The position numbers were made by a program, and so were the translations under genes. This document shows positions 20,213-29,863 of a DNA stretch of 64,000 nucleotides, one piece after another (position 1 is the stretch's first letter; each line of letters begins with the position of its first letter). Source of the stretch: Mycolicibacterium sp. MU0053 (GTDB lineage: Bacteria > Actinomycetota > Actinomycetes > Mycobacteriales > Mycobacteriaceae); contig NZ_OY726397.1 in NCBI RefSeq assembly GCF_963378095.1, positions 3,844,001-3,908,000 of the forward strand. The letters are read 5' to 3'. The notes under the pieces are model-generated. The model was given only the letters and a program-made list of their open reading frames with translations, made no database searches and was not told where the DNA came from.

Positions 20213-20279
20213 GGTACGCGGGCCCCAAGAGTAGACAGGGAAACCTGATGCGGCCCGATATGTGTCACTGCTGCTGAAC

Positions 20280-20301
20280 CGACGCGCACCCGTGCGCGTC
20301 G
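20280..20301 (+). promoter_or_regulatory. Leader hairpin between SAM-IV aptamer and metY
   Basis: CGACGCGCA and TGCGCGTCG form a perfect nine-base stem with a CCCG loop, 67 bases after the aptamer and 61 bases before the metY ATG. It has no U-tract. It could be an intrinsic-terminator-like stem of the actinobacterial kind or part of the riboswitch expression platform. Confidence 0.5.
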
Positions 20302-20362
20302 ATCCGTCGTGCCAGCGCCGACGGACAAGCATCCGAGACCAGCTACCGAAGGACACCACCCC

Positions 20363-21703
20363 ATGAGCAACAAAACCGATGATCACAGCGCCTCCTGGTC
20401 GTTCGAGACCAAGCAGGTCCACGCCGGCCAGACGCCCGATGCCGCCACCAATGCGCGGGCCCTGCCGATCTACGCGACCACCTCCTACACGTTCGACAGC
20501 ACCGACCACGCCGCGGCCCTGTTCAGCCTGGCCGAACCCGGCAACATCTACACCCGGATCATGAACCCGACGACCGATGTCGTCGAGCAGCGCGTCGCGG
20601 CCCTCGAGGGCGGCGTCGCGGCGCTGTTCCTGGCATCGGGTCAGGCCGCCTCGACCATCTCGATCCTCAACATCGCCGCGGCCGGCGATCACGTCGTGTC
20701 CTCCCCGCGCCTGTACGGCGGCACCTATAACCTCTTCCAGCACTCGCTGCCGAAGCTCGGTGTCGAGGTCACCTTCGTCGAGAATCCCGATGATCCGGAG
20801 TCCTGGCGGGCGGCGGTGCGGCCCAACACCAAGGCCTTCTTCGCCGAGACCATCTCCAACCCGCAGATCGACATCCTCGACATCCCCGCGGTCTCGGCGG
20901 TGGCCCACGACAACGGCGTGCCGTTGATCGTGGACAACACCATCGCCACGCCGTACCTGATCCAACCGCTGGCGCTCGGCGCCGACATCGTCGTGCATTC
21001 GGCCACCAAGTACCTCGGCGGCCACGGCACCGCGATCGCCGGGGTGCTCGTCGACGGCGGCACCTTCGACTGGACCAGCGGACGATTCCCCGGGTTCACG
21101 ACGCCGGACCCCAGCTACCACGGTGTGGTGTTCGCCGAACTCGGCGCACCGGCCTACGCGCTGAAGGCCCGGGTGCAGTTGCTGCGCGACCTCGGCTCGG
21201 CCGCCTCCCCGTTCAACGCCTTCCTGGTGGCGCAGGGCCTGGAAACGCTGAGCCTGCGGATGGAACGCCACGTGGAGAATGCGCAATGCGTCGCCAAGTA
21301 CCTGGCCGACCACGAGGGCGTCACCAGCGTCAACTACGCCGGACTGCCGGATTCACCCTGGTATGACCTCGGAAAGAAGCTGGCGCCCAGGGGCACCGGC
21401 GCGGTGCTGGCCTTCGAGTTGGCCGGCGGAGTCGCCGCCGGCAAGGCATTCGTCGACGCGCTCACCTTGCACAGCCACGTCGCCAACATCGGCGACGTGC
21501 GGTCGCTGGTGATCCATCCGGCCTCCACCACGCATCAGCAGCTCTCGCCCGAGGAGCAGCTCAGCAGCGGGGTCACCCCGGGCCTGGTGCGCCTGGCGGT
21601 CGGCATCGAGGGCATCGACGACATCCTGGCCGACCTCGAGCGTGGCTTCGCCGCCGCCGGAGCCGTGGGGCACCCGGACCCCCAAGCCGTGGCGGCGTTT
21701 TGA
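20363..21703 (+). CDS. metY: O-acetylhomoserine sulfhydrylase
   Basis: The 446-residue PLP enzyme of the Cys/Met metabolism family converts O-acetylhomoserine and sulfide to homocysteine. It carries the PLP lysine K216 in [15 protein letters not shown], the YTRIMNPT segment and the N-terminal TKQVHAGQ. It is equivalent to Rv3340 (named metC there). ATG 20363 was chosen because a GAAGGA ribosome-binding site lies about nine bases upstream. The leader of roughly 285 bases holds a SAM-IV riboswitch, and metX follows immediately. Together the two genes make homocysteine from homoserine. Confidence 0.95.
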   Translation: MSNKTDDHSASWSFETKQVHAGQTPDAATNARALPIYATTSYTFDSTDHAAALFSLAEPGNIYTRIMNPTTDVVEQRVAALEGGVAALFLASGQAASTISILNIAAAGDHVVSSPRLYGGTYNLFQHSLPKLGVEVTFVENPDDPESWRAAVRPNTKAFFAETISNPQIDILDIPAVSAVAHDNGVPLIVDNTIATPYLIQPLALGADIVVHSATKYLGGHGTAIAGVLVDGGTFDWTSGRFPGFTTPDPSYHGVVFAELGAPAYALKARVQLLRDLGSAASPFNAFLVAQGLETLSLRMERHVENAQCVAKYLADHEGVTSVNYAGLPDSPWYDLGKKLAPRGTGAVLAFELAGGVAAGKAFVDALTLHSHVANIGDVRSLVIHPASTTHQQLSPEEQLSSGVTPGLVRLAVGIEGIDDILADLERGFAAAGAVGHPDPQAVAAF

Positions 21704-21714
21704 GTGAGCCGGAC

Positions 21715-22845
21715 ATGACCATCTCCGAAGAGCGCGTATTCGCGCACGCCGTCCTGCCCCCCGAGGGTGAGACCGCGATCGTCAACATCGGTGCACTCGA
21801 GCTGGAAAGCGGTGTGGTGCTCGACGACGTCAGCATCGCCGTCCAGCGCTGGGGCGAGCTGTCCCCGGCTCGCGACAACGTCGTCATGGTGCTGCATGCG
21901 CTCACCGGCGATTCGCACATCACCGGCCCGGCCGGACCGGGGCACCCGACCCCGGGCTGGTGGGACGGCATCGCCGGGCCGGGCGCGCCGATCGACACCG
22001 ACCGCTGGTGCGCGGTGGCGACCAATGTGCTGGGCGGCTGCCGCGGTTCGACCGGACCGAGTTCGCGCAAGCGCGATGGATTGCCATGGGGCTCACGCTT
22101 TCCGGTGATCACCATCCGCGACCAGGTCAACGCCGACATCGCCGCGCTGGCCGCCCTCGGCATCACCGAGGTCGCCACCGTGATGGGCGGCTCGATGGGC
22201 GGTGCCCGAGCGCTGGAATGGATTGTCGGACATCCCGATACGGTGCGCACCGGGCTGGTGCTGGCGGTCGGCGCGCGCGCCACGGCCGATCAGATCGGCA
22301 CCCAGAGCACTCAGATCGCGGCCATCAAGGCCGACCCGGACTGGCAGGGTGGCGACTACTACGAGACCGGCCGCAGCCCGGATGCCGGGCTGCAGATCGC
22401 GCGCAGGTTCGCACACCTGACCTACCGTGGCGAGGTCGAGCTGGACACCCGGTTCGGCAACATCGCGCAGGGCGACGAGGACCCGCTGACCGGCGGTCGG
22501 TACGCGGTGGAGAGCTATCTGGAGTATCAGGGCGCCAAGCTGCGCGCCCGGTTCGACGCCGGCAGCTATGTGACACTCTCCGACGCGCTCTCGAGCCACG
22601 ACGTGGGTCGTGGACGCGGCGGGGTGGCCGCGGCGCTGCGGTCCTGTTCGGTCCCCACGGTGGTGGGCGGCATCACCTCCGACCGGCTCTATCCGCTGCG
22701 GTTGCAGCAGGAGCTGGCCGATCTGCTGCCCGGCTGCGAGGGGCTCAACGTGGTCGAGTCGATCAGCGGCCACGACGGATTCCTGGTCGAGATGGAACCC
22801 ATCGGCGCCCTGATCCGGCAGACGCTGGAATTGGCGTCCCGGTGA
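21715..22845 (+). CDS. metX: Homoserine O-acetyltransferase
   Basis: The 376-residue alpha/beta-hydrolase-fold acyltransferase acetylates homoserine, feeding MetY. The nucleophile is S160 in [19 protein letters not shown] and the terminal GHDGFLVE (catalytic histidine) are conserved. ATG 21715 reproduces the MTIS N-terminus of Rv3341. An alternative TTG at 21700 would overlap the metY stop as TTGA and add five residues. The stop overlaps the methyltransferase GTG as GTGA, so all three genes form one riboswitch-controlled operon. Confidence 0.95.
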   Translation: MTISEERVFAHAVLPPEGETAIVNIGALELESGVVLDDVSIAVQRWGELSPARDNVVMVLHALTGDSHITGPAGPGHPTPGWWDGIAGPGAPIDTDRWCAVATNVLGGCRGSTGPSSRKRDGLPWGSRFPVITIRDQVNADIAALAALGITEVATVMGGSMGGARALEWIVGHPDTVRTGLVLAVGARATADQIGTQSTQIAAIKADPDWQGGDYYETGRSPDAGLQIARRFAHLTYRGEVELDTRFGNIAQGDEDPLTGGRYAVESYLEYQGAKLRARFDAGSYVTLSDALSSHDVGRGRGGVAAALRSCSVPTVVGGITSDRLYPLRLQQELADLLPGCEGLNVVESISGHDGFLVEMEPIGALIRQTLELASR

Positions 22846-23576
22846 TCGCGCAAGACCCCGCACGGTCGCTGTCCTTCGGTTCGGAGGCCGCCGCCTACGA
22901 GCGGGGCCGCCCGTCGTATCCCCCGGACGCCATCGATTGGCTGCTGCCGCCGGGCGCGCGCGATGTGCTCGACCTCGGCGCCGGCACCGGCAAGCTGACC
23001 ACCCGGCTGGTGGAACGCGGACTGAACGTGGTGGCGGTCGACCCGATCGCGGAGATGCTCGAGGTGCTCAGCAATGCGCTGCCCGAGACCCCGGCGCTGC
23101 TCGGCACGGCCGAGGAGATTCCGCTGCCGGACAACAGCGTCGACGCCGTCCTCGTCGCACAGGCCTGGCACTGGGTCGACCCGGCGCGCGCCATCCCCGA
23201 GGTGGCCCGGGTGCTGCGGCCCGGCGGTCGGCTGGGCCTGGTGTGGAACACCCGCGACGAGCGGCTGGGCTGGGTCAAGGATCTCGGGGCCATCATCGGC
23301 CCCGAACACGACCCGTTCAGCCAGTCGGTGCCGCTGCCGGAACCGTTCCGCGACGTGCAGCGCCATCAGGTGGAGTGGACCAACTACCTGACGCCGCAGG
23401 CGGTGGTGGACCTGGTGGCCTCCCGCAGCTACTGCATCACCTCACCGGCACGGGTGCGCACCCAGACGCTGGATCGGGTCCGCGAACTGCTGGCCACCCA
23501 CCCGGCACTGGCGAACTCCACCGGCGTCGCCCTGCCGTACGTGACGGTGTGTATCCGGGCGACGCTGGCGGGTTGA
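22842..23576 (+). CDS. Class I SAM-dependent methyltransferase
   Basis: The 244-residue protein matches Rv3342. It has the SAM-binding motif [13 protein letters not shown], the motif II acidic end [11 protein letters not shown] and post-[22 protein letters not shown], in the style of methyltransferase type 11. It starts with GTG inside the metX stop codon. The substrate is unknown. Its place in a SAM-repressed operon suggests that its expression also falls when SAM is abundant, although it consumes SAM. Confidence 0.9.
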   Translation: MIAQDPARSLSFGSEAAAYERGRPSYPPDAIDWLLPPGARDVLDLGAGTGKLTTRLVERGLNVVAVDPIAEMLEVLSNALPETPALLGTAEEIPLPDNSVDAVLVAQAWHWVDPARAIPEVARVLRPGGRLGLVWNTRDERLGWVKDLGAIIGPEHDPFSQSVPLPEPFRDVQRHQVEWTNYLTPQAVVDLVASRSYCITSPARVRTQTLDRVRELLATHPALANSTGVALPYVTVCIRATLAG

Positions 23577-23581
23577 CCAAT

Positions 23582-23818
23582 CTAGCCGCCCCGGCCCCGC
23601 TTTGCATCGATCTGATTGAGCAGCATTCCGAACCCGTTGGCGCGCAACGAAATCCGTAGCTGCTTGCTGGGATCGTGGCCATCGAGCCAGCGCCACAACA
23701 CCTGCTGCTGCCGCAGCGCGGACTGCGATTCCGCGTGCAGGATACGAAGCAAAGTGGCCAACGTGGCCGGCGACTCGCCCCCGGATAGATCCGTCGAACT
23801 ATCTAATAGTGCCCCCAT
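23582..23818 (-). CDS. Hypothetical 78-residue protein
   Basis: This short open frame encodes a helical, charged peptide (LLRILHAESQSALRQQQVLW, then WLDGHDPSKQLRIS) that looks protein-like rather than like an antisense shadow. I do not recognise it. Base composition is more A/T-rich than in flanking genes and rare codons (CTA, TTA) follow the start, hinting at acquired or weakly expressed DNA. The ATG lies at the centre of a 16-bp perfect palindrome. The gene converges on the methyltransferase with a five-base gap. In M. tuberculosis this interval is occupied by PPE genes and others. Confidence 0.5.
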   Translation of the reverse strand: MGALLDSSTDLSGGESPATLATLLRILHAESQSALRQQQVLWRWLDGHDPSKQLRISLRANGFGMLLNQIDAKRGRGG

Positions 23819-23825
23819 GGGGGCA
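23810..23825. repeat. 16-bp perfect palindrome over the start codon of a small gene
   Basis: TGCCCCCATGGGGGCA is perfectly self-complementary, and its central CATG supplies the ATG of the 78-residue frame on the minus strand. It could be an operator or an RNA hairpin that hides the start codon. Confidence 0.55.
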
Positions 23826-23874
23826 TCTTAGTGACCCCGACCGCCGCCGCACCGCCGGATTCTCTGTGGATCGA

Positions 23875-24156
23875 CTAAGACGTTCCGAGCGGATCGATGG
23901 TCGAGGCCGCGTACATCACCACCGTCGCCACCGAAGCGGTGGTGACGAAATCGATGCCCTTGGTGCGCACTCCGAGCAGGCCGGCGCGATCCTCGCTGAG
24001 CAGGAGCCGCAACCCGGCGGCCACCGCCACCCCGACCCCGATGAGCAGCGCGCCGCGGCGCCAGAAGCCGGCGGCCACCAGCACGAAGGCGATCGCGAAC
24101 GTCGCGACCACCGTCAGGATCGGCCATTGGTCGCGCAGCGCCGACCGCAGCGTCAT
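23875..24156 (-). CDS. DUF3017 membrane protein
   Basis: The 93-residue protein has three hydrophobic segments ([38 protein letters not shown] and [16 protein letters not shown]). It matches the DUF3017 family encoded after folD in mycobacteria (Rv3355c). A characteristic [16 protein letters not shown] stretch lies between helices 2 and 3. The start overlaps the folD stop as ATGA, so it is translated with folD. Function is unknown. Confidence 0.85.
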   Translation of the reverse strand: MTLRSALRDQWPILTVVATFAIAFVLVAAGFWRRGALLIGVGVAVAAGLRLLLSEDRAGLLGVRTKGIDFVTTASVATVVMYAASTIDPLGTS

Positions 24157-25001
24157 TGCCGCGACTCGGCGCGTTCGACCACGTTGGTCAGCAGGAACGC
24201 GCGGGTCAGCGGCCCGACACCGCCCGGATTCGGCGAGACGTGCCCGGCCACGTCCCAGACGCCGGGATGCACGTCGCCGGTAAGCTTGCCGTCGACCCGA
24301 CTCACGCCGACGTCGACCACCGCCGCACCCGGACGGACCATGTCCGCGGTCACCAGGTGCGGCACCCCGACCGCCGCGATGATGATGTCGGCCTGCCGTG
24401 TCAGTGCGGGCAGGTCACGAGTTCCGGTGTGGCACAACGTCACTGTCGCGTTCTCCGAACGACGGGTCAACAGCAGACCCAGCGGTCGGCCCACGGTCAC
24501 GCCGCGGCCGATCACCACGACGTGCGCGCCGGCGAGTTCGACGTCGTAGCGGCGCAGCAGGTGCACGATGCCGCGTGGGGTGCACGGCAGCGGCGCCTGC
24601 TTGCCCAGCACCAGCCGGCCGAGGTTGGTGGGGTGTAACCCGTCGGCGTCCTTGTCCGGGTCGACCCGTTCCAGCGCGGCGTTCTCGTCCAGGTGCTTGG
24701 GCAGCGGCAACTGCACGATGTAGCCCGTGCACTCCGGGTTGGCGTTGAGCTCGTCGATGGTGTCCTCGAGTTGCGCCGCGGTGCTGTCGGCGGGCAGATC
24801 GCGGCGCAACGAGGTGATGCCGACCTTCGCGCAGTCGGCGTGTTTGCCGCGCACATAGGCCTGCGACCCGGGGTCGTCACCGACCAGGATGGTGCCCAGC
24901 CCCGGGGTGATCCCGGCCTGCGCCAACTTCGCCACCCGCTCCTTGAGGTCGACGAAGATTTCGTCGCGCGTGGCCTTACCGTCCAGAACTGTTGCACCCA
25001 C
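24153..25001 (-). CDS. folD: Bifunctional methylenetetrahydrofolate dehydrogenase/cyclohydrolase
   Basis: The 282-residue FolD interconverts 5,10-methylene-, methenyl- and 10-formyl-tetrahydrofolate. The active-site lysine K53 lies in YVRGKHADC, with the family signatures [15 protein letters not shown] and [14 protein letters not shown] and the NADP-binding [17 protein letters not shown] 25001 was chosen because it gives the N-terminus [16 protein letters not shown] that matches Rv3356c; an ATG 14 codons upstream lacks conserved sequence. It is followed by the overlapping DUF3017 gene. Confidence 0.95.
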   Translation of the reverse strand: MGATVLDGKATRDEIFVDLKERVAKLAQAGITPGLGTILVGDDPGSQAYVRGKHADCAKVGITSLRRDLPADSTAAQLEDTIDELNANPECTGYIVQLPLPKHLDENAALERVDPDKDADGLHPTNLGRLVLGKQAPLPCTPRGIVHLLRRYDVELAGAHVVVIGRGVTVGRPLGLLLTRRSENATVTLCHTGTRDLPALTRQADIIIAAVGVPHLVTADMVRPGAAVVDVGVSRVDGKLTGDVHPGVWDVAGHVSPNPGGVGPLTRAFLLTNVVERAESRQ

Positions 25002-25063
25002 CTCGACATTGTTGCATCGAGGTCCTTTGACAGAGCCGGACACCGCGGTGTTGAGTTCGTTAG

Positions 25064-26245
25064 GTGAACACCAGCCCAGATGTGTTCAGTCCGGCCCGAC
25101 TCGGCCCGCTGACGCTGCGCAACCGCATCATCAAGGCGGCCACCTTCGAGGCAGCCTCCCCGGATGCCCTGGTGACCGACGACCTGATCAACTACCACCG
25201 CCGGCCGGCGGCCGGCGGCGTCGGGATGACCACGGTGGCCTACTGCGCGGTGGCCCCCGGCGGCCGCACCGACGGCTGGCAGATCTGGATGCGCCCCGAG
25301 GCCGTCCCGGGCCTGCGCAAGCTCGCCGAGGCCGTGCACGCCGAGGGTGCGGCGATCAGCGCGCAGATCGGCCACGCGGGTCCGGTGGCCAACGCGAGGA
25401 CCAACAAGGCGCAGGCGCTGGCGCCGGTGCGGTTCTTCAACCCGCTGTCGATGCGGTTCGCCAAGAAGGCGACCGTCGAGGACATCCGCGAGGTCACCGA
25501 GGCCCACGCCAATGCGGCCCGGCTGGCGATCGACGCCGGTTTCGACGCCGTCGAGATCCACCTGGGCCACAACTATCTGGCGAGTTCGTTCCTGAGTCCG
25601 CTGATCAACCGCCGCACCGACGAGTTCGGCGGTTCGCTGGAAAACCGCGCCAAGGTGGCCCGCGGTGTCGTCCAGGCGGTGCGCCGCGCGGTCGGCGATC
25701 AGATCGCGGTCATCGCCAAGCTCAACATGTCCGACGGCGTACGCGGCGGCATCCCCATCGAGGAGTCACTGCAGACCGCGAAATGGCTGGAGTCCGACGG
25801 CGGCCTGGACGCCCTGCAACTCACCGCCGGCAGCTCGCTGGTCAACCCGATGTACCTGTTCCGCGGCGACGCCCCGGTCAAGGAATTCTCCAAGGTGTTC
25901 AAGCCGCCCATCAGCTGGGGCATGCGGATGACCGGCAAGAAGTTCCTGCGCGAGTACCCGTACCACGAGGCGTATCTGCTGCGCGACGCCAGTAAGTTCC
26001 GGGCCGAGCTGACCCTGCCGTTGATCCTGTTGGGCGGCATCACCAACCGCGAATCGATGGACCGGGCCATGGCCGCCGGCTTCGAGTTCGTCGCGATGGG
26101 CCGGGCGCTGCTGGCCGAGCCGGACCTGCTGCACCGTATTCAGGCCGACAGCAGCGTGAAATCGGTGTGTACGCACTGCAATCTGTGCATGCCGACGATT
26201 TACAGCCACACCCACTGCGTGCTGACCGGCGCGCCGGACCGGTAG
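25064..26245 (+). CDS. NADH:flavin oxidoreductase with C-terminal cysteine cluster
   Basis: This 393-residue FMN TIM-barrel protein equals Rv3359 in position, beside folD. Barrel motifs include [45 protein letters not shown] and NRRTDEFGG. Unlike the paralogue at 14054-15295, it ends in C369-x2-C372-N-x-C375-x9-C385, the spacing style of the 4Fe-4S site of 2,4-dienoyl-CoA reductase, but stops without the FAD/NAD domain that normally follows. It may therefore be a truncated-architecture iron-sulfur flavoenzyme. It starts with GTG, divergent from folD. Confidence 0.88.
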   Translation: MNTSPDVFSPARLGPLTLRNRIIKAATFEAASPDALVTDDLINYHRRPAAGGVGMTTVAYCAVAPGGRTDGWQIWMRPEAVPGLRKLAEAVHAEGAAISAQIGHAGPVANARTNKAQALAPVRFFNPLSMRFAKKATVEDIREVTEAHANAARLAIDAGFDAVEIHLGHNYLASSFLSPLINRRTDEFGGSLENRAKVARGVVQAVRRAVGDQIAVIAKLNMSDGVRGGIPIEESLQTAKWLESDGGLDALQLTAGSSLVNPMYLFRGDAPVKEFSKVFKPPISWGMRMTGKKFLREYPYHEAYLLRDASKFRAELTLPLILLGGITNRESMDRAMAAGFEFVAMGRALLAEPDLLHRIQADSSVKSVCTHCNLCMPTIYSHTHCVLTGAPDR

Positions 26246-26264
26246 GCCGTTACAGTTGGACCCG

Positions 26265-28886
26265 ATGACTGGACCAGTGGCACCCGCGCTGACCGTTCGG
26301 TACGACGGGTCCCAGCGGACCTTCGCAGCGGGCAATGATGTGGTGATAGGCCGCGATCTGCGCGCCGACGTGCGTATCGCGCATCCGTTGATCTCGCGGG
26401 CGCACCTGATCCTGCGGATCGAGCGGGGCCGTTGGCAGGCGATCGACAACGGCTCCCTCAACGGCATGTACCTCAACGGTCGTCGGGTGCCGGCCGCCGA
26501 CGTCTCCGATGGCATGGCGCTCAACATCGGCAACCCGGACGGACCCCTGCTGAGTTTCGAGCTGGGCCGCAACACCGGGGCGGTGGGCATGCCGCCGCAG
26601 ACCGCGGCGGTGCCGGTGGCCCGCCCGCCACAGGGCAGCGGTCCCATCGGCTACCCCAGCCAACCCATGTACCCGACCGGCGGCGGCGGTTACTCGACCG
26701 GCTACCGGACCGGCACACCGCCCGGCACGCCGCCGCCGCGGCCGCCGTATCCGACCGCGTCCCGCCCGCAGCCGGCGTACCCGACCAGCGGCAGCTACCC
26801 CACCGGATATCCGCCCAGTGCGTCGCGACCGGTCCAGCAGCAGCCGCAGTCGGGCAACATGCCCACCCAGATGGGTCCCGCCGCGGCGGTGCCCAAGAGC
26901 GGCGACGGCAACCTCGCGACCAGCATGCTCAAGATCCTGCGGCCGGGCCGGACGCCGGAAGCACCGGCCGGTGCCATCAAGATCGGCCGCGCCACCGACA
27001 ACGACATCGTCATCCCGGACGTACTGGCGTCGCGCCACCACGCGACGCTGGTGCCGGGCGTCGGCGGTACCGAGATCGTCGACAACCGCAGCATCAACGG
27101 CACCTTCGTCAACGGTCTGCGCGTCGAGTCGGCCCAGCTGAACGACGGCGACGTCGTCACGATCGGCAACGTCGACCTGGTCTTCACCGGCGGCACGCTC
27201 GCGCGCCGCTCGGAGACCGAGGCCGCCACCCGCACCGGCGGCCTGGAGGTCCGCGGCCTGACGTGGACCATCGAGAACAACAAGACGCTGCTGAACAACA
27301 TCTCGATCGACGCCCGCCCCGGCACGCTGACCGCGGTGATCGGGCCCTCGGGCGCGGGTAAGTCGACGTTCGCCAAGCAGGTGGCCGGACTGACCCACCC
27401 GACCAGCGGCACGGTGACGTTCGAAGGGCACGACATCCACGCCGAGTACGCCTCGCTGCGGTCCCGGATCGGGATGGTCCCGCAGGACGACGTGGTGCAC
27501 GGCCAGCTGACCGTCGATCAGGCCCTGATGTATGCCGCGGAACTGCGGCTGCCGCCGGACACCAGCGAGGCGGACCGCGCGCAGGTGGTCGCGCAGGTGC
27601 TCGAGGAGCTGGAGATGACCCAGCATCGCGAGACCCGGGTGGACAAGCTCTCCGGCGGTCAGCGCAAGCGCGCGTCGGTGGCCCTCGAATTGCTCACCGG
27701 CCCTTCGCTGCTGATCCTCGACGAGCCGACCTCGGGCCTGGACCCCGCGCTGGACCGCCAGGTGATGACGATGCTGCGGCAGCTGGCGGACGCCGGCCGC
27801 GTGGTGCTGGTGGTCACCCACTCGCTGACCTACCTCGACGTCTGCGATCAGGTGCTGTTGCTGGCCCCGGGCGGCAAGACCGCGTTCTACGGCCCGCCCA
27901 GTCAGATCGGTCCGGAGATGGGGACCACCAACTGGGCCGACATCTTCAGCGCCGTCGCCGGCGATCCCGACGACGCGCATCAACGCTTCCGGCAGCGCTC
28001 GGCCCCGCCCCCGGCGCAACCGGCCGCGGCCAGCGCGCCCACGGATCTGGGCAAGCCCGCGAAAACCAGTCTGCTGCGGCAGTTCTCCACGATCGCGCGT
28101 CGACAGATGCGGCTGATCATCGCCGACCGCGGTTATTTCGCGTTCCTGGCGCTGCTGCCCTTCATCATGGGGGTGCTGTCGCTGTCGGTGCCCGGCGAGG
28201 TCGGATTCGGGGTCCCCGACCCGTTCGGCGAGGCCCCGAACGAACCGGGGCAGATTCTGGTGTTGCTCAACGTCGGGGCCATCTTCATGGGCACCGCGTT
28301 GACCATCCGCGACCTGATCGGCGAACGGGCGATCTTCCGCCGGGAGCAGGCGGTCGGACTGTCCACCACCGCTTATCTTTTGGCCAAGGTCTGCGTGTAC
28401 GCGGTGTTCGCGATCGTGCAGTCGACGATCGTCACCGCCATCACGATCATGGGCAAGGGCGCGCCGACGCAGGGCTCGGTGGGGCTCGGCAATCCGACGC
28501 TGGACCTGTTCGTGGTGATGGGTGCGACGACGGTGACCTCGGCGATGGTGGGCCTGGCGCTCTCGGCGCTGGCCCGCACCAGCGAGCAGATCATGCCGCT
28601 GCTGGTGGTCGCGGTCATGAGCCAGCTGGTGTTCTCCGGCGGCATGATCCCGGTGACCGACCGGCTGGGGCTCGACCAGCTGTCCTGGATCACCCCGGCG
28701 CGGTGGGGCTTCGCGGCGTCGGCCTCCACGGTGGATCTGATCCACCTGGTGCCCGGTCCGCTGACGCCCAAGGATGGGCACTGGGAGCACACCTCGTCGG
28801 CCTGGTGGCTCGACATGGCCATGCTGGGCGGGCTGTGCGTGGCCTATCTGACCTTCGTGCGGTGGAAGATCCGGCTCAAGGGCTGA
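26265..28886 (+). CDS. ABC exporter with two FHA domains (Rv1747-like)
   Basis: The 873-residue fused ABC half-transporter has an N-terminal FHA domain (about 8-100, with GR at 29-30, SRAH at 44-47 and N66). A low-complexity Pro/Gly/Tyr/Thr linker (about 110-225) follows, then a second FHA domain (about 235-310, SRHH near 255). The ATPase has Walker A GPSGAGKST near 360, signature LSGGQRK near 461 and Walker B LLILDEPTSG near 481. An ABC2-type membrane domain (about 605-873) completes it. In Rv1747 the linker is phosphorylated by a Ser/Thr kinase and bound by the FHA domains; the same control is likely here. No kinase gene is adjacent. The proposed substrate of Rv1747-type exporters is lipid-linked and not settled. 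Confidence 0.93.
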   Translation: MTGPVAPALTVRYDGSQRTFAAGNDVVIGRDLRADVRIAHPLISRAHLILRIERGRWQAIDNGSLNGMYLNGRRVPAADVSDGMALNIGNPDGPLLSFELGRNTGAVGMPPQTAAVPVARPPQGSGPIGYPSQPMYPTGGGGYSTGYRTGTPPGTPPPRPPYPTASRPQPAYPTSGSYPTGYPPSASRPVQQQPQSGNMPTQMGPAAAVPKSGDGNLATSMLKILRPGRTPEAPAGAIKIGRATDNDIVIPDVLASRHHATLVPGVGGTEIVDNRSINGTFVNGLRVESAQLNDGDVVTIGNVDLVFTGGTLARRSETEAATRTGGLEVRGLTWTIENNKTLLNNISIDARPGTLTAVIGPSGAGKSTFAKQVAGLTHPTSGTVTFEGHDIHAEYASLRSRIGMVPQDDVVHGQLTVDQALMYAAELRLPPDTSEADRAQVVAQVLEELEMTQHRETRVDKLSGGQRKRASVALELLTGPSLLILDEPTSGLDPALDRQVMTMLRQLADAGRVVLVVTHSLTYLDVCDQVLLLAPGGKTAFYGPPSQIGPEMGTTNWADIFSAVAGDPDDAHQRFRQRSAPPPAQPAAASAPTDLGKPAKTSLLRQFSTIARRQMRLIIADRGYFAFLALLPFIMGVLSLSVPGEVGFGVPDPFGEAPNEPGQILVLLNVGAIFMGTALTIRDLIGERAIFRREQAVGLSTTAYLLAKVCVYAVFAIVQSTIVTAITIMGKGAPTQGSVGLGNPTLDLFVVMGATTVTSAMVGLALSALARTSEQIMPLLVVAVMSQLVFSGGMIPVTDRLGLDQLSWITPARWGFAASASTVDLIHLVPGPLTPKDGHWEHTSSAWWLDMAMLGGLCVAYLTFVRWKIRLKG

Positions 28887-28895
28887 GGTTTTCCG

Positions 28896-28958
28896 CGCCG
28901 AAAGTCGGGTTGTTGTACGCGTTTCGCGAGTGACCCCGCGAACAAGTCAACTCTCGGC
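28896..28958. repeat. 63-bp palindromic direct repeat, copy 1 (locus 1)
   Basis: This copy is 62/63 identical to copy 2 at 29864-29926; the only difference is A at 28933 against G at 29901. The element is an imperfect palindrome with outer arms GCCGA/TCGGC and inner stem TTCGCG/CGCGAA. It contains the stop codon of the DUF559 gene and fills the gap between that gene and the convergent ABC exporter, so it may also act as a bidirectional terminator. Confidence 0.9.
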
Positions 28959-29810
28959 ACACCAGCCGGCGGCCCGTAGCGCTTCGCGGGCGCGTCGCAC
29001 CACCCCGGGCTCGTCGAACTCGAGGTGGCGCGCCGAAACCCGCACGATCCGCCAGCCGAGGCCAGCGAGGAACTCGAGCCGGTCGATGTCGGCGGCGTAG
29101 TGATTCGCGTCGGTCCAATGCTGTTCACCGTCGTACTCCACAGCGACCTTCCAGTCGGGCCACCCGAGGTCGAGGCGACGCACAATCCGACCGGCCGCGT
29201 TGCGGATCGGTATCTGCGTCACCGGCCGCGGCAACCCGCCGCGGACGAGCGCCAATCGCACGCGGGTCTCCTGCGGAGATTCGGCTCCCCCGTCGACGAG
29301 TTCGAGCACCTCCCGGAGCTGTCGGATGCTGCGGGCTCCCGGATACCTGGCGGCCAGCGTCGCCACCGCGGGGACGCCGATCGCCGTGGCGTTCAGCAGG
29401 GCGTCCACCCGTATCACGGCCTCGTCCAGTGGGAGTCGGCGACCGATGTCGAATGCCGTGCGCGGGGCCGTCGTACAGCTGACGCCGCCCAGCAGTTGCA
29501 CCTCGTCGTCCGCGACGGTGTCCCGGTGGATGCTGATGCCGGCCGGCGCCCCGTGCTGGGCGCGCACCAACTCGGCCGGCGCCTTGCGGGGCACCCACTT
29601 GCTGCCCAGCAGCGCGGCGGCCGATAACCCAGCCACTGTGGCCGCGCGGTTCGACCACAGCCACGCCGCGATCGCTCGATCCCTCGGAGTCAATTGGGCG
29701 TCACGCGGCGCATACACGTTGCGGTGCACTTTCGTGTAGCGCCGGGCCAGATCGCGGCGGGCCAGCGCGCCCGACGCCAACGCCTCGGTCGCCAAGATCA
29801 GTCTGGGCAC
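28947..29810 (-). CDS. AbiEi/DUF559-type nuclease-like protein (locus 1)
   Basis: The 287-residue protein has two parts. The N-terminal half resembles the winged-helix region of AbiEi-like proteins (LATEALASGALARRDLA, then VHRNVYAP). The C-terminal third is a DUF559/Vsr-like endonuclease fold: ESPQETRVRLALVRGGLP, RLDLGWPDWKVAVEYDGEQHW and DRLEFLAGLGWRIVRV, with acidic residues where Vsr-type nucleases bind metal. Nuclease activity is inferred. The gene has no partner and is flanked by 63-bp direct repeats; its last residues (A-E-S) and stop are encoded by repeat copy 1. It sits between the ABC exporter and mfpA, consistent with insertion. A second gene of this type lies at 56721-57614. Confidence 0.85.
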   Translation of the reverse strand: MPRLILATEALASGALARRDLARRYTKVHRNVYAPRDAQLTPRDRAIAAWLWSNRAATVAGLSAAALLGSKWVPRKAPAELVRAQHGAPAGISIHRDTVADDEVQLLGGVSCTTAPRTAFDIGRRLPLDEAVIRVDALLNATAIGVPAVATLAARYPGARSIRQLREVLELVDGGAESPQETRVRLALVRGGLPRPVTQIPIRNAAGRIVRRLDLGWPDWKVAVEYDGEQHWTDANHYAADIDRLEFLAGLGWRIVRVSARHLEFDEPGVVRRAREALRAAGWCAES

Positions 29811-29863
29811 GCGCAGATCGTGCGGGAATCCGCGGAATCCCGGTATTCACCCCTGTTGGCAAT

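Noticed and set aside
26250..28790. 846-codon open frame antisense to the FHA-ABC exporter
   Set aside because: It is composed of Arg/His/Gly-rich shadow sequence; the plus strand encodes complete FHA, Walker and membrane motifs.
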